Source: Bacteroidota bacterium
GTDB taxonomy: Bacteria > Bacteroidota > Bacteroidia > Chitinophagales > Chitinophagaceae
Assembly: GCA_018267625.1 (NCBI GenBank)
Contig: JAFDYC010000076.1
Span: 1-57,674 of the forward strand
Direction of reading: 5' to 3'
DNA length: 57,674 nucleotides
The position numbers and the translations under genes were made by a program. Numbering within the stretch: the first letter of the stretch is position 1; each line of letters starts with the position of its first letter. Positions 26,767-34,885 of the stretch are shown here, one piece after another. The notes beneath the pieces are model-generated. The model worked only from the letters and a program-made list of their open reading frames with translations. It was not told the DNA's origin and did no database searches.

Positions 26767-28290
26767 CTATTCTTCGTCTGAATCTTCCGAATCAAAATCC
26801 ATGTTGAGCATACCACCCAGGATATCACCAAAGGCATATCCTCCGGTATCCAGATGTTTTTTGCTGATTAAAGAAAACTCGGCAAGCCCATGTAGTAAGA
26901 ACTCCATGTACAAGAATAAACTTGCTTCGTCCTGCTTGGGATAAAAAGACTTCAGCACCGCATACAATCCATCAACAGACAGCAGTTTTTCTTTATAGCC
27001 TGCCTCGGTTTCATGCTGTAGTATCTGCAATTCATGTCCCTGGTCAAACCACTTGATGATTGGCTGATATGGATTGGGTTTCACCCGGGCTCCAGCAGCA
27101 GTCGCTTTCCCACTGGGTTTTTTAAAAGATTGCGGGTCCGGGAAGTAGCGAAGGAAGCTGCTGCGGATGGCCAGGCCCAACAGGCGCCAGGCTACGTTCG
27201 AAGGGCCTTCCTGTTCTCCTTCATACACCAGTTCTATTTTGCCTGTGATAGCCGGGATGATGCCTACAAAATCAGCAATGCGCACCTGGGTAGTAGCCAC
27301 ATCCTGCTTCAGGGAACGGCATTCCGCAGTGCTAACCAGGTTTTCGAAAGCCGCAATCGTCAGGCGGGCAGAAACGCCACTTTTCTGATCCACATATTCA
27401 CTTTTGCGAGCCTCCAGGGCAATCTGTTCCAGCAGCAATTTGCAAAGCTCAGGCACCTCCACCCGCGCCCGTTGCTCCGGCAGCACATGCGCTTCCTGGT
27501 GGGTGATGGCCAGCGAAGCCTCAATGGTCTTTGGGTAATGGGTGATAATCTGGCTTTCGATACGGTCTTTCAACGGAGTTACGATGGAGCCTCGGTTGGT
27601 ATAATCCTCGGGATTGGCTGTAAAGACAAAGAGAATATCCAGGGGCAGACGAAGTTTAAAGCCCCGAATCTGGATATCGCCTTCCTGTAAAATATTGAAC
27701 AGTGAAACCTGAATCCGGGCCTGCAAGTCAGGCAATTCATTGATCACAAAAATGCCCCGGTGGCTGCGCGGGATGATACCAAAATGCAGGGCGCGTTCGT
27801 CCGCAAATGAGAGCCTTTGGTTGGCAGCCTTAATGGGGTCCACATCGCCGATCAGGTCGGACACGCTCACATCCGGGGTGGCTAATTTTTCGGCATAGCG
27901 GTCGCTGCGGTGCAGCCATTCGATAGGGGTCTGTTCGCCCTGCTCAGTGAGAATATTTTTGGCAAAGTGGGAAATGGGCCGGTAGGGGTCATCATTGATT
28001 TCGGAGCCTGCAATTATGGGAATCCATTCATCCAGCAACGAAACCATCTCACGGGCCATGCGTGTTTTTGCCTGGCCACGAAGCCCCAGGAATAAGATAT
28101 TGTGGCGGGAAAGGAGGGCATGTTCAAGGTCGGGGATGACGCTGTCTTCATAGCCTATGATTCCCTGAAAGATGCCTTGATGTTTCCGGATAGACTGCAC
28201 CAGGTTATCACGAACTTCTACTTTGACACCCTTGGGCTGATAGCCGGAAGCCCGCAGTGCTCCCAGGGTTTTAATTTCTGGTTTTTCCAT
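26767..28290 (-). CDS. Magnesium-chelatase-ChlI-like AAA+ ATPase
   Basis: The 507-residue ATPase resembles the ChlI/MoxR branch of AAA+ proteins. Walker A is GLRGQAKT (about 70-77), with Ala where the motif usually has Gly. Walker B lies in RGIFVINELPDLQ and is followed by the sensor-type VFTANPEDYTNRGSIVTPLKDR. The last 100 residues are charged and end in an acidic tail (DFDSEDSDEE). MoxR-type ATPases act as chaperones with VWA-domain partners, but no VWA gene lies next to it here. The chlorophyll pathway is absent, so it is not a true chelatase subunit. Its target is unknown. Confidence 0.85.
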   Translation of the reverse strand: MEKPEIKTLGALRASGYQPKGVKVEVRDNLVQSIRKHQGIFQGIIGYEDSVIPDLEHALLSRHNILFLGLRGQAKTRMAREMVSLLDEWIPIIAGSEINDDPYRPISHFAKNILTEQGEQTPIEWLHRSDRYAEKLATPDVSVSDLIGDVDPIKAANQRLSFADERALHFGIIPRSHRGIFVINELPDLQARIQVSLFNILQEGDIQIRGFKLRLPLDILFVFTANPEDYTNRGSIVTPLKDRIESQIITHYPKTIEASLAITHQEAHVLPEQRARVEVPELCKLLLEQIALEARKSEYVDQKSGVSARLTIAAFENLVSTAECRSLKQDVATTQVRIADFVGIIPAITGKIELVYEGEQEGPSNVAWRLLGLAIRSSFLRYFPDPQSFKKPSGKATAAGARVKPNPYQPIIKWFDQGHELQILQHETEAGYKEKLLSVDGLYAVLKSFYPKQDEASLFLYMEFLLHGLAEFSLISKKHLDTGGYAFGDILGGMLNMDFDSEDSDEE

Positions 28291-28463
28291 GTCCTGACTG
28301 TAAGTAAAAATGATGCTGTTGCTAAAGAGATCCGGCGGGTTTACCTGTTCAAATTAGCAAGCTCCACTGTTCAAAAACGGCATTTTTTTAGATGCCTCTA
28401 TTAAATAGTTCATGCCGTGAAAACGAAATAATCCTTGCTGGCTAGAGTGAGAAAGGAACCGGA

Positions 28464-29576
28464 TTACTGCTTTCTTGCTGTTTTCAGCTCTGCAAAAATC
28501 TTATCCAGATGAACAATCTTTTTGGCGCTGGCTGTGATTTCTGTAAGCTTCACATCATAGCCGGTTTGGTCTTCGGCAGAAATCCAGGAGCCGGTGTACG
28601 TTTTGTCTTTCAAGGAAAGTTCCATGGTGGCGGCAGGCGGCTCTTCGATGAATTGCCATTTGCCTTCTTTGGTCTTGCTCACATCCAGCAGAACGAAATC
28701 ATCCTGATCGCCAAACTTGTAAATCGCTTCCCAGCCGCAAAGCTGATCGGGGCAAGAACCGGCAAGCCCACGGACGTATAGCTGCACTGGGATTTCATTG
28801 TCGAACATTCCTGAATAAAACAGCCGGCTCACCACATTAGTAGTTACCGGCTTGGTGCCTGCATCCATATCAGATTCTGTGTGGGCATCATTGGACGAAT
28901 CTTCTGAAGGCACCACCTCCCCGGGAGGTGCTACCTGAACTACAGGGTGATTCTTCCGTTCCCGCTTTTCCTTCAAATCCGCTTTTTGTGCGGCTCGCCA
29001 CTCATCCCTTGAGGTAGCGGGGTACACCGCTCCCAATTCACCGCCCCACCAGCCTCCGTTTATCTTGAGAATATTCCCCACGAGGATTCCATAATTGCGC
29101 CCCGTGGCGATGTCCATAAAAAACAGATAGCCCACAAAACGTACCGGGGCCAACTTTTCATAAAGTGAATCACGGGTTTCATGCTGCCGAATCAGTTCAT
29201 AGCGTGTGAGCACTATACCATCCCAATGGATGCCCAGCCGGCTGCCTGAAGCAATGACTGAGTCGAAATTTTCGCGGAGATAAGCCTGAAAAACAGAATC
29301 GGCGTGCATCACCTTTAGGGGCTGTCGCTGGAGCGATGCCGCCCGACGATAATCCCTGGAGCCAAGCTCGCTATATTTCATGACCAAGGCACTGAGCGTA
29401 TCGAGGTCGGGCCATAGGTCGGTGTAGCAATAAGGGTCTCTGTGGGACAGGCAGCCCATGAGCCTGTGAATGATGCCCTGTTCATCAGAAGCTTTCTTTT
29501 CCTTTTTAGCAAATGCAGGCCCTGCGAGGCAGAGTGCGAAAAGGCAGAGCAGCCAGGCTTTCTGGGTAAAGTGCAT
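28464..29576 (-). CDS. Secreted protein of unknown function
   Basis: The 370-residue protein begins with a signal peptide (MHFTQKAWLLCLFALCLAGPAFA, cleaved before KKEKK). A soluble region follows, then a linker near 210-235 rich in Pro/Ser/Asp (VAPPGEVVPSEDSSND). The C-terminal domain of about 125 residues has alternating beta strands and two Cys (GSCPDQLCGWEAIYKF), which may form a disulfide. No family is recognised. ATG 29576 is preceded by a GTG that would only add one residue. It lies 15 bases from arsC on the same strand, so the two may be co-transcribed. Confidence 0.75.
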   Translation of the reverse strand: MHFTQKAWLLCLFALCLAGPAFAKKEKKASDEQGIIHRLMGCLSHRDPYCYTDLWPDLDTLSALVMKYSELGSRDYRRAASLQRQPLKVMHADSVFQAYLRENFDSVIASGSRLGIHWDGIVLTRYELIRQHETRDSLYEKLAPVRFVGYLFFMDIATGRNYGILVGNILKINGGWWGGELGAVYPATSRDEWRAAQKADLKEKRERKNHPVVQVAPPGEVVPSEDSSNDAHTESDMDAGTKPVTTNVVSRLFYSGMFDNEIPVQLYVRGLAGSCPDQLCGWEAIYKFGDQDDFVLLDVSKTKEGKWQFIEEPPAATMELSLKDKTYTGSWISAEDQTGYDVKLTEITASAKKIVHLDKIFAELKTARKQ

Positions 29577-29594
29577 CACTAAAAATAGGCTACA

Positions 29595-29936
29595 CTATAA
29601 AACCTCATGAAGCCGTTCGGGTGGCCGGGCGATGACTGCTTTACGGCCATTGACCACGATGGGCCGTTCAATCAGCTCGGGATGAGCGACCAGGGCAGCA
29701 AGGCAGGCTTCTTCACTTAATTCTTTACCGGCGAGGTTTTTTTTGAAATAAGGCTCTGAACGGCGCAGTAATCCTGAAGCCGGAAGCCGCAATTTTTTCA
29801 GCAGTGCGGAAAGCTCTTTTTCGCTGAGAGGCTCTACTAGATACCAGCGCACCTGATGCGGAATATTTTCTTCCTGCAAAATCTCTAATGCCCCGCGGCT
29901 TTTGCTGCAGCGCCCATTATGGTAAATGGTAATCAT
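29595..29936 (-). CDS. ArsC/Spx-family protein (arsenate reductase-like)
   Basis: The 113-residue thioredoxin-fold protein has the N-terminal active-site HNGRCSKSRGALEI (Cys10) used by glutaredoxin-linked ArsC enzymes. The C-terminal region carries ERPIVVNGRKAVIARPPERL, the substrate loop with its catalytic Arg. Many genomes encode such ArsC-like proteins outside ars operons, where arsenate is not proven to be the substrate. There is no arsB, acr3 or arsR nearby. It sits between the CoA transferase and a secreted-protein gene on the same strand. Confidence 0.85.
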   Translation of the reverse strand: MITIYHNGRCSKSRGALEILQEENIPHQVRWYLVEPLSEKELSALLKKLRLPASGLLRRSEPYFKKNLAGKELSEEACLAALVAHPELIERPIVVNGRKAVIARPPERLHEVL

Positions 29937-29987
29937 AGGAGAATCGGAAAAGGCTTCTTGCCTTCATTCTTCTTTGCATCAAAAAAA

Positions 29988-30644
29988 TCAAAACACCATT
30001 TCGGGAACATCGTCGGCGATGCTCAGGCGGCCGGCGGTCTTCTCTTTTATTTCCTGAACGCTGACCCCCGGTGCACGCTCATCGCAATGAAAGCCCTGGC
30101 CAGTGATGGAGAACACACCCAGGTCAGTAACTATTTTCCTGACGCACTGTACGCCGGTCAAAGGCAGGCTGCATTGGGGCAGCAACTTGCTATGGCCCTT
30201 GGGATTTGTGTGCTGCATGGCCACGATGATGTTTTTTGCAGCCGCCACCAGGTCCATGGCGCCACCCATTCCTTTTACCATCTTCCCGGGAATTTTCCAG
30301 TTGGCGATATCGCCATTGTCGGCTACTTCCATAGCTCCCAAAACGGTCAGATCCACTTTGCCTGCGCGTATCATGCCGAAGCTGGTGGCACTGTCGAAGA
30401 TGGCTGAACCGGGCAGCTTAGTGACAGTTTGTTTTCCTGCATTAATCATATCAGGGTCTTCTTCACCCTCAAATGGGAAAGGGCCCATGCCCAGCAGCCC
30501 GTTCTCACTTTGCAGCACCACACTGATGCCTTCAGGGATGTAATTGGCTACTAAGGTGGGGATGCCGATACCGAGGTTGACATAAAAACCATCCTGGAGT
30601 TCGCGGGCAATGCGTTGTGCTATTTGTTCTTTAGAAAGTGCCAT
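29988..30644 (-). CDS. scoB: 3-Oxoacid CoA-transferase, subunit B
   Basis: The 218-residue beta subunit carries the catalytic Glu47 in VVLQSENGLLGMGP and the N-terminal GFYVNLGIGIPTLV. The enzyme moves CoA between succinyl-CoA or acetyl-CoA and a 3-oxoacid such as acetoacetate. It follows subunit A by 46 bases on the same strand. In the window's context it could load or release short acyl-CoAs made by the thiolase. The donor and acceptor acids (succinyl, acetyl, 3-oxoadipyl) cannot be told apart here. Confidence 0.93.
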   Translation of the reverse strand: MALSKEQIAQRIARELQDGFYVNLGIGIPTLVANYIPEGISVVLQSENGLLGMGPFPFEGEEDPDMINAGKQTVTKLPGSAIFDSATSFGMIRAGKVDLTVLGAMEVADNGDIANWKIPGKMVKGMGGAMDLVAAAKNIIVAMQHTNPKGHSKLLPQCSLPLTGVQCVRKIVTDLGVFSITGQGFHCDERAPGVSVQEIKEKTAGRLSIADDVPEMVF

Positions 30645-30690
30645 TGGGTGCTTTTAGATTCGGTTGAAAAAGGGATTTAGAGCGGTTTGT

Positions 30691-31392
30691 TCAGGCATTC
30701 CTTTTACGGACGGTGTGCTGCTCAATTCTCTTTTCATAATTCTTACCTTGAAAAATCCGATGGATGTAAATCCCGGGCGTATGGATGAAGTTGGGGTCGA
30801 GTGCTCCGGGTTGTACCAATTCTTCCACTTCAGCAATGGTCACTTTCCCAGCGGTAGCCATGACGGCGTTGAAGTTGCGGGCAGTGTCTTTAAAAATCAG
30901 GTTGCCCATGGTGTCGCCTTTCCAGGCTTTCACGATGGCAAAGTCGGCATGGAAAGCCTCCTCGATGAGGTATTGCCTGCCCTGTCGCTCGACCATTTCT
31001 TTCCCTTCTGCTACTTCGGTGCCAACTCCGGCCAGCAGTGGCACAAACGGGATTCCGAAGCCAGCAATCATGCAGCGGGTTGCCAGTGTGCCTTGCGGCA
31101 CGAGCTCCACCTCCAGTTCTCCACTCAGCAATTGCCGCTCGAACTCTGCATTTTCGCCCACATAGGACGCAATCATCTTTTTGATTTGGCGCTTTTTCAG
31201 CAAGAGGCCCAGACCAAAATCGTCCACACCGGCATTGTTGGAAATGCAGGTGAGGCCCTGTACGTTTTTCTTCACTAAGGCAGCAATACAGTTTTCAGGA
31301 ATGCCGCAAAGCCCGAAACCTCCGAGCATGATGGTGACGCCGTTGCTGATGTCGTGGATGGCTTCATCGGCGTTGGAAAAGACTTTATTCAT
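30691..31392 (-). CDS. scoA: 3-Oxoacid CoA-transferase, subunit A
   Basis: The 233-residue alpha subunit forms the heterotetramer with the downstream subunit B. The Gly-rich CoA-binding stretch GVTIMLGGFGLCGIPENCI near residues 18-36 and the conserved GLTCISNNAGVDDFGLG segment are clear. The C-terminal part ends in the basic stretch KNYEKRIEQHTVRKRN. It is the first gene of the scoA-scoB-arsC run, with a probable -7 element at 31410-31417 preceding it. Confidence 0.93.
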   Translation of the reverse strand: MNKVFSNADEAIHDISNGVTIMLGGFGLCGIPENCIAALVKKNVQGLTCISNNAGVDDFGLGLLLKKRQIKKMIASYVGENAEFERQLLSGELEVELVPQGTLATRCMIAGFGIPFVPLLAGVGTEVAEGKEMVERQGRQYLIEEAFHADFAIVKAWKGDTMGNLIFKDTARNFNAVMATAGKVTIAEVEELVQPGALDPNFIHTPGIYIHRIFQGKNYEKRIEQHTVRKRNA

Positions 31393-31409
31393 AAGAGCAC
31401 AGTTGACTG

Positions 31410-31417
31410 CGAAAATA
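31410..31417 (-). promoter_or_regulatory. Probable -7 promoter element of scoAB
   Basis: The minus strand reads TATTTTCG, one mismatch from TANNTTTG, 17 bases before the scoA ATG. It lies just downstream of the hairpin that ends the preceding gene. Confidence 0.4.
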
Positions 31418-31420
31418 GGA

Positions 31421-31447
31421 AGAGGCCCAGCATTGCTGCCGGGCCTC
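31421..31447 (-). terminator. Hairpin after the type IX cargo gene
   Basis: GAGGCCCAGCA at 31422-31432 pairs with TGCCGGGCCTC at 31437-31447 (11 positions, one mismatch, 4-base loop). On the minus strand it is followed by a weak T-rich stretch (CTTCCTATTTT). It lies between the type IX cargo stop and scoA, and is the most GC-rich stem in the window. Confidence 0.6.
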
Positions 31448-31465
31448 TGTTTTGTTTGCTGCTGA

Positions 31466-32620
31466 TTATCTCTTCTCGAAGCGAAGCGAACCGGCAGAAT
31501 GCCGTAGGAGATAATGTCCCTCGGTGAGGTCTGCTATGTCTATCGCATCCGGGCTGAACACACCGCTTTTTACAGACTGCCCTTGCAGGTTCATGATCTG
31601 CCAGGGGCTACCCGGTTCCGCACCACCGGCATACAACCTGTCTTTCGCTGGCAAGGGAAATAGTGAGATCCCGGAATGGGGCATGGTACCGGCAACCCGC
31701 AGGATATTGCTGTAGCTGATTAGGCCGGAAGCTTCCTCCATGGCCAGGCGATAAAGCCTGAGTGGAGCGGCGTTTATGGGATGCTCTACACGATAATGCT
31801 GCTTCCCAATGCAGTTGTCTTTTTGGGCATCGAGCTGTGTTACCGTTTCAAATTCGCGATGCCCGTCGCTGTGCTCGAGCTTGAACTTGCTGACCGTGCT
31901 TTGGCAATCCACCGCCCAGGCCAACTGGTCAACAGCACCTGCCTGTTGTGCCGAAAAACTCAGCAGGTTGAGGGGCAGCGGCGCACCGGAAGTAGCGCTG
32001 ATGGAGAAATTATCTATGGCTATTCCATTGTCGCTGCCGGTTTGATCGGTAGTGACCCATTGAATACCGAAGCTCTGGCCGTTTGTGATATTCAGGCCGG
32101 TCAGGTTGAAGGCATTTACCGCCGTAACCGCAACAGTACCGCTGGTGCCGCTGTTCGTGCCTGCAAAGTCTTTGCCGTTGAGGGTAGTATTTCCGGCAAG
32201 CTGCCCGGTGCCGGAGCAATCAAAGCCGCTGGTATTCACAAAGCGCCATTGCTCATAATCCCAGGAAATGGTGAGCGACTGAATGGTGCTGCCTGTGTTG
32301 TTGGTGAAACTGAGTGTGTAGGTGATCTCGTCCGTAGTTCCTGACCTGAGCGCACCTAAGCTGAATTCGCCACCAGTACCAAATGCCCAATAACCACCAT
32401 TTGCAGATGTGCCAGTTCCAAGGCTTTTGTAAGCAGCTGTTCCGGCAGAAGCAGCAGTCCATCCTGCCGGCAGGGTGGACATGTTCGCGGCGCTGCTCGG
32501 GTCATACGAATCGAAGCTCGTTGTAGCGGGCGTGTAGGGCAAACTGGTAATCGAAATCTGCGCTTTTGAAATCAGGCTGACGAAGCAAACGATTGAAACA
32601 ATCAGGAATTTTTTTTTCAT
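31466..32620 (-). CDS. Secreted protein with type IX sorting-type C-terminus
   Basis: The 384-residue protein has a signal peptide (MKKKFLIVSIVCFVSLISKAQ). A Ser/Thr/Gly-rich region of about 200 residues reads like a surface beta-sandwich (TLSFTNNTGSTIQSLTISW, GIAIDNFSISATSG). A linker with LPLNLLSFSAQ follows, a Bacteroidota signature before the terminal domain. The last 75 residues match a type A T9SS sorting domain pattern (SLFPLPAKDRLYAG, then strands ending YLLRHSAGSLRFEKR). It should be exported and displayed on the surface by the type IX system. The function of the main domain is unknown. Confidence 0.85.
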   Translation of the reverse strand: MKKKFLIVSIVCFVSLISKAQISITSLPYTPATTSFDSYDPSSAANMSTLPAGWTAASAGTAAYKSLGTGTSANGGYWAFGTGGEFSLGALRSGTTDEITYTLSFTNNTGSTIQSLTISWDYEQWRFVNTSGFDCSGTGQLAGNTTLNGKDFAGTNSGTSGTVAVTAVNAFNLTGLNITNGQSFGIQWVTTDQTGSDNGIAIDNFSISATSGAPLPLNLLSFSAQQAGAVDQLAWAVDCQSTVSKFKLEHSDGHREFETVTQLDAQKDNCIGKQHYRVEHPINAAPLRLYRLAMEEASGLISYSNILRVAGTMPHSGISLFPLPAKDRLYAGGAEPGSPWQIMNLQGQSVKSGVFSPDAIDIADLTEGHYLLRHSAGSLRFEKR

Positions 32621-32923
32621 AAAAAATTGGGTTTAGTGTTAAAAAAATAGAGGGCATTACAAGGTTTTATTTCAAGAAATTATGTGTTCATGCGTCCAAT
32701 AAAGGAAATATTCTCCGAATATCTTAATCTCTTGTTAATGAAATTTTTGGTTCCGTTATCAGCCGTCACCATGTATGCAGAATTTGCACATTGGCGTAAT
32801 AAATATTCCCGCTGCATCCCGTAAATCGGCACCCGTTGTATCAGGCGCTTCAGAGGGTTACAAAAAAGAAGGCATTAAAAAAGGCTGCCCTTTTGAGACA
32901 GCCTTTAAGAACATTCAAAAGCC
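32621..32923 (-). other. Intergenic region with an operator-like palindrome
   Basis: This 303-base AT-rich stretch lies between the type IX cargo gene and the porin-like gene and holds no gene. It contains the perfect inverted repeat ATATTC-TCC-GAATAT at 32708-32722, upstream of the cargo gene, and the terminator of the porin-like gene at 32877-32908. The palindrome has the size of a dimeric regulator site, but no regulator is known for it. Confidence 0.4.
32877..32908 (-). terminator. Rho-independent terminator of the Cys-motif envelope cluster
   Basis: On the minus strand AAAGGCTG and CAGCCTTT form an 8-bp stem around an 11-base loop, followed by a run of T residues. It lies 16 bases beyond the stop of the porin-like gene and ends that transcript. 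Confidence 0.75.
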
Positions 32924-33835
32924 CTAAAACAAACGCAGGATACCCAGTTCCAGACGGCCTTTCGCCTGCACCAAATCAGCACCATAATGCTGGGTCAGGG
33001 GCAGGTTGTAGCCTAGCTCTGCACCCCATTTCTGGGAATAGACATGCAGCCCGGCAGTGGCATACAGGAAGTAGCCGCCGGTGTAGGCCGCCCTCGAACG
33101 AGAAGGGTAATTATCGTAGTCCTGCTCGGCCTGTTCAAAGCGCAGACCGGCAGCAGGAATGTAGCGTAGTTGTTTCCACGGGATTTCCCGGAAAGCCTGT
33201 AGGGCACTGCTCAGGCGGTTGCCATATTTATAAGTCTGCCGGTTGGGCGTGGTCAGGGTATAGCTGCCTTCGAGGTTGAAACCCCAGTCGGCGTGGCGCA
33301 GGGTGTAATTGGCATTCGCCAGATAGTCCCAGGAACCGGTGCCGGCCTGCATGGATGGCGCCAGTTCGTCGCCGCTGCCCAAGACCGAATTATCATAAGC
33401 ACCCGTGGGCATTTTGATGCCTGCCCCGGCTTGCAGAAATTGTTGCCATCCGCCACAATTGCCATTGGGTTTCAGCAATTGCAGATTGACCAGTAGTGTG
33501 GCATCTCCGAGGCCCGAGAGCCTGCTGTGCACACCATCTTCCTGCTTCAGGTTGTATTGATAAGGAAGGATGGCCAGCAGCCGCAGCCGCCCGATGGCAT
33601 AGCTGCCCCAGAGCTGTAAGGTTTGGAACTGTTCTTTACCCGGAGGCATCGCCTGCTCGCTGGCATCGTGGTAGCTTTCAAACCAACGGTAGCTGTGCTG
33701 CAGCCCCAGAAAGCTGCCGCCACGTTGGGAAAGAATACCGAGATAAGGGCTGGAAGCGGAGCAGCCGCAGGTGTTGCAGGCCACGACAGGACCGGCAATT
33801 AGCGCCAGTAGTATCAGCAGAAATATTCGTTTCAT
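32924..33835 (-). CDS. Outer-membrane porin-like protein with CNTCGC motif
   Basis: The 303-residue exported protein has a signal peptide (MKRIFLLILLALIAGPVVA) and then a Cys-rich N-terminus, CNTCGCSASSPYLG, suited to metal binding or to acylation. The remainder alternates short amphipathic strands with aromatic ends (GLQHSYRWFESYH, ATLLVNLQLLKP, AELGYNLPLTQHYG) and ends in Phe, as outer-membrane barrels do. It is the last gene of a run with two small envelope proteins on the same strand. The CxxCxC-type motif is unusual for a barrel. Confidence 0.75.
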   Translation of the reverse strand: MKRIFLLILLALIAGPVVACNTCGCSASSPYLGILSQRGGSFLGLQHSYRWFESYHDASEQAMPPGKEQFQTLQLWGSYAIGRLRLLAILPYQYNLKQEDGVHSRLSGLGDATLLVNLQLLKPNGNCGGWQQFLQAGAGIKMPTGAYDNSVLGSGDELAPSMQAGTGSWDYLANANYTLRHADWGFNLEGSYTLTTPNRQTYKYGNRLSSALQAFREIPWKQLRYIPAAGLRFEQAEQDYDNYPSRSRAAYTGGYFLYATAGLHVYSQKWGAELGYNLPLTQHYGADLVQAKGRLELGILRLF

Positions 33836-33846
33836 GAGTTCATTGT

Positions 33847-34272
33847 TTATTGAAGTGTGATGAGGGTGTCTATTTCACCAGAGGTCTTGGTGAAGGAAAT
33901 AGCCACAGTGCCCGAGTAGCGTTGCTGACTCAGTGGGTCCCACGACACGCGATAGAGGAAATACGTTCCACATTTTAGGCGGGTAAGGTGGATGTGGTTT
34001 TCGCCCTGCTCCCCCGCAAAGGCTTTATCGTAAAGAGCGGGGTCGGTACCGGGGCTTTGGCTGGCACCATATTTCACATACACGGTGTCGTTTCCAGCCG
34101 TGTTTAGGATGGTGTCGCCACCGCGGGTGGCAAAGACGACGACCTGCGTATTGCCGCCATCGCCAGCCGGACAAGAGAGGCCGTTGTCGTCCGATTTTTT
34201 ACAGGAAGAAAAACTGCTGAACAGGGCAGCCGAACACAGGAGCGCCGCAGCGCAAATACTAAGTTTATTCAT
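33847..34272 (-). CDS. Small lipoprotein in the Cys-motif envelope cluster
   Basis: The 141-residue lipoprotein has an export signal ending FSSFSSCKKSDD with the lipobox Cys. The mature part carries polar strands (TQVVVFATRGGDTIL, NHIHLTRLKCGTYFLYRV) and two further Cys. It starts 11 bases upstream of the porin-like gene and 100 bases after the next gene of the run. The NHIH stretch could bind a metal. No family is recognised; Bacteroidota often carry lipoproteins of this type beside metal-related barrels. Confidence 0.7.
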   Translation of the reverse strand: MNKLSICAAALLCSAALFSSFSSCKKSDDNGLSCPAGDGGNTQVVVFATRGGDTILNTAGNDTVYVKYGASQSPGTDPALYDKAFAGEQGENHIHLTRLKCGTYFLYRVSWDPLSQQRYSGTVAISFTKTSGEIDTLITLQ

Positions 34273-34372
34273 GAAGAAGATGGATTAATCAGGTTTTTGA
34301 ACAGATACAGGCATACCGCCCATGCTCCTGAACGGGGCAAGGAATGGCATACAGATGGGGGACAGAAAACGA

Positions 34373-34744
34373 CTAATCCGGAGGATGAAAAATATCCGCA
34401 CACGCTGCCTTTATGAAGGGCATGATATAAGCGAAACCCGTAGAGATTTCATCAGCAGCAAAGGAATGCAGGTGCAAAGGCTCCGGCATTAGAAAGGCAG
34501 GCAACTCAAACTTCGAAAGCTGCTGCAGCATGGGCCGGTCCGGGTGCGTGTCACCATCTGCTTTCGCTAATTGTTTATACAGGTAGCATTTACCGTTGCA
34601 ATGCCTTTCAGGACGGTTTCTGTTTTCGCAAAGCGTAGAAGCCACATACGAAATATTGGCTTCGTACCAGGCAAAGATTCCCAGCTTGAGGCAGGTAGGC
34701 GTCGAAAGCAGCAAGAGCAACAAAGCAGCAAGAGCAGCACGCAT
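34373..34744 (-). CDS. Small membrane-anchored protein with CNGKCYL motif
   Basis: The 123-residue protein starts at ATG 34744 with a hydrophobic N-terminus (MRAALAALLLLLLSTPTC) acting as signal or anchor. Two Cys-containing stretches follow, TLCENRNRPERHCNGKCYL, and the C-terminal half is polar with His. The CENxxxPE...CNGKCYL pattern recurs in Bacteroidota proteins that I remember as neighbours of copper or iron uptake genes; that link is memory, not evidence in the sequence. It is the first gene of the three-gene run. The longer frame starts with TTG and is less likely. Confidence 0.65.
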   Translation of the reverse strand: MRAALAALLLLLLSTPTCLKLGIFAWYEANISYVASTLCENRNRPERHCNGKCYLYKQLAKADGDTHPDRPMLQQLSKFELPAFLMPEPLHLHSFAADEISTGFAYIMPFIKAACADIFHPPD

Positions 34745-34885
34745 GAAAGGCAAAGGTACCCTTGCTGCTTGCTGAGCTTGTGATGCAAATCATCAAAAAC
34801 AGGAGATTAAGCTGATATCACCCCATGCTGTGAATCCAACGGAAATAATGGTTCAATTGTATTTCAGGAAACGGAGCTTCGCGGC

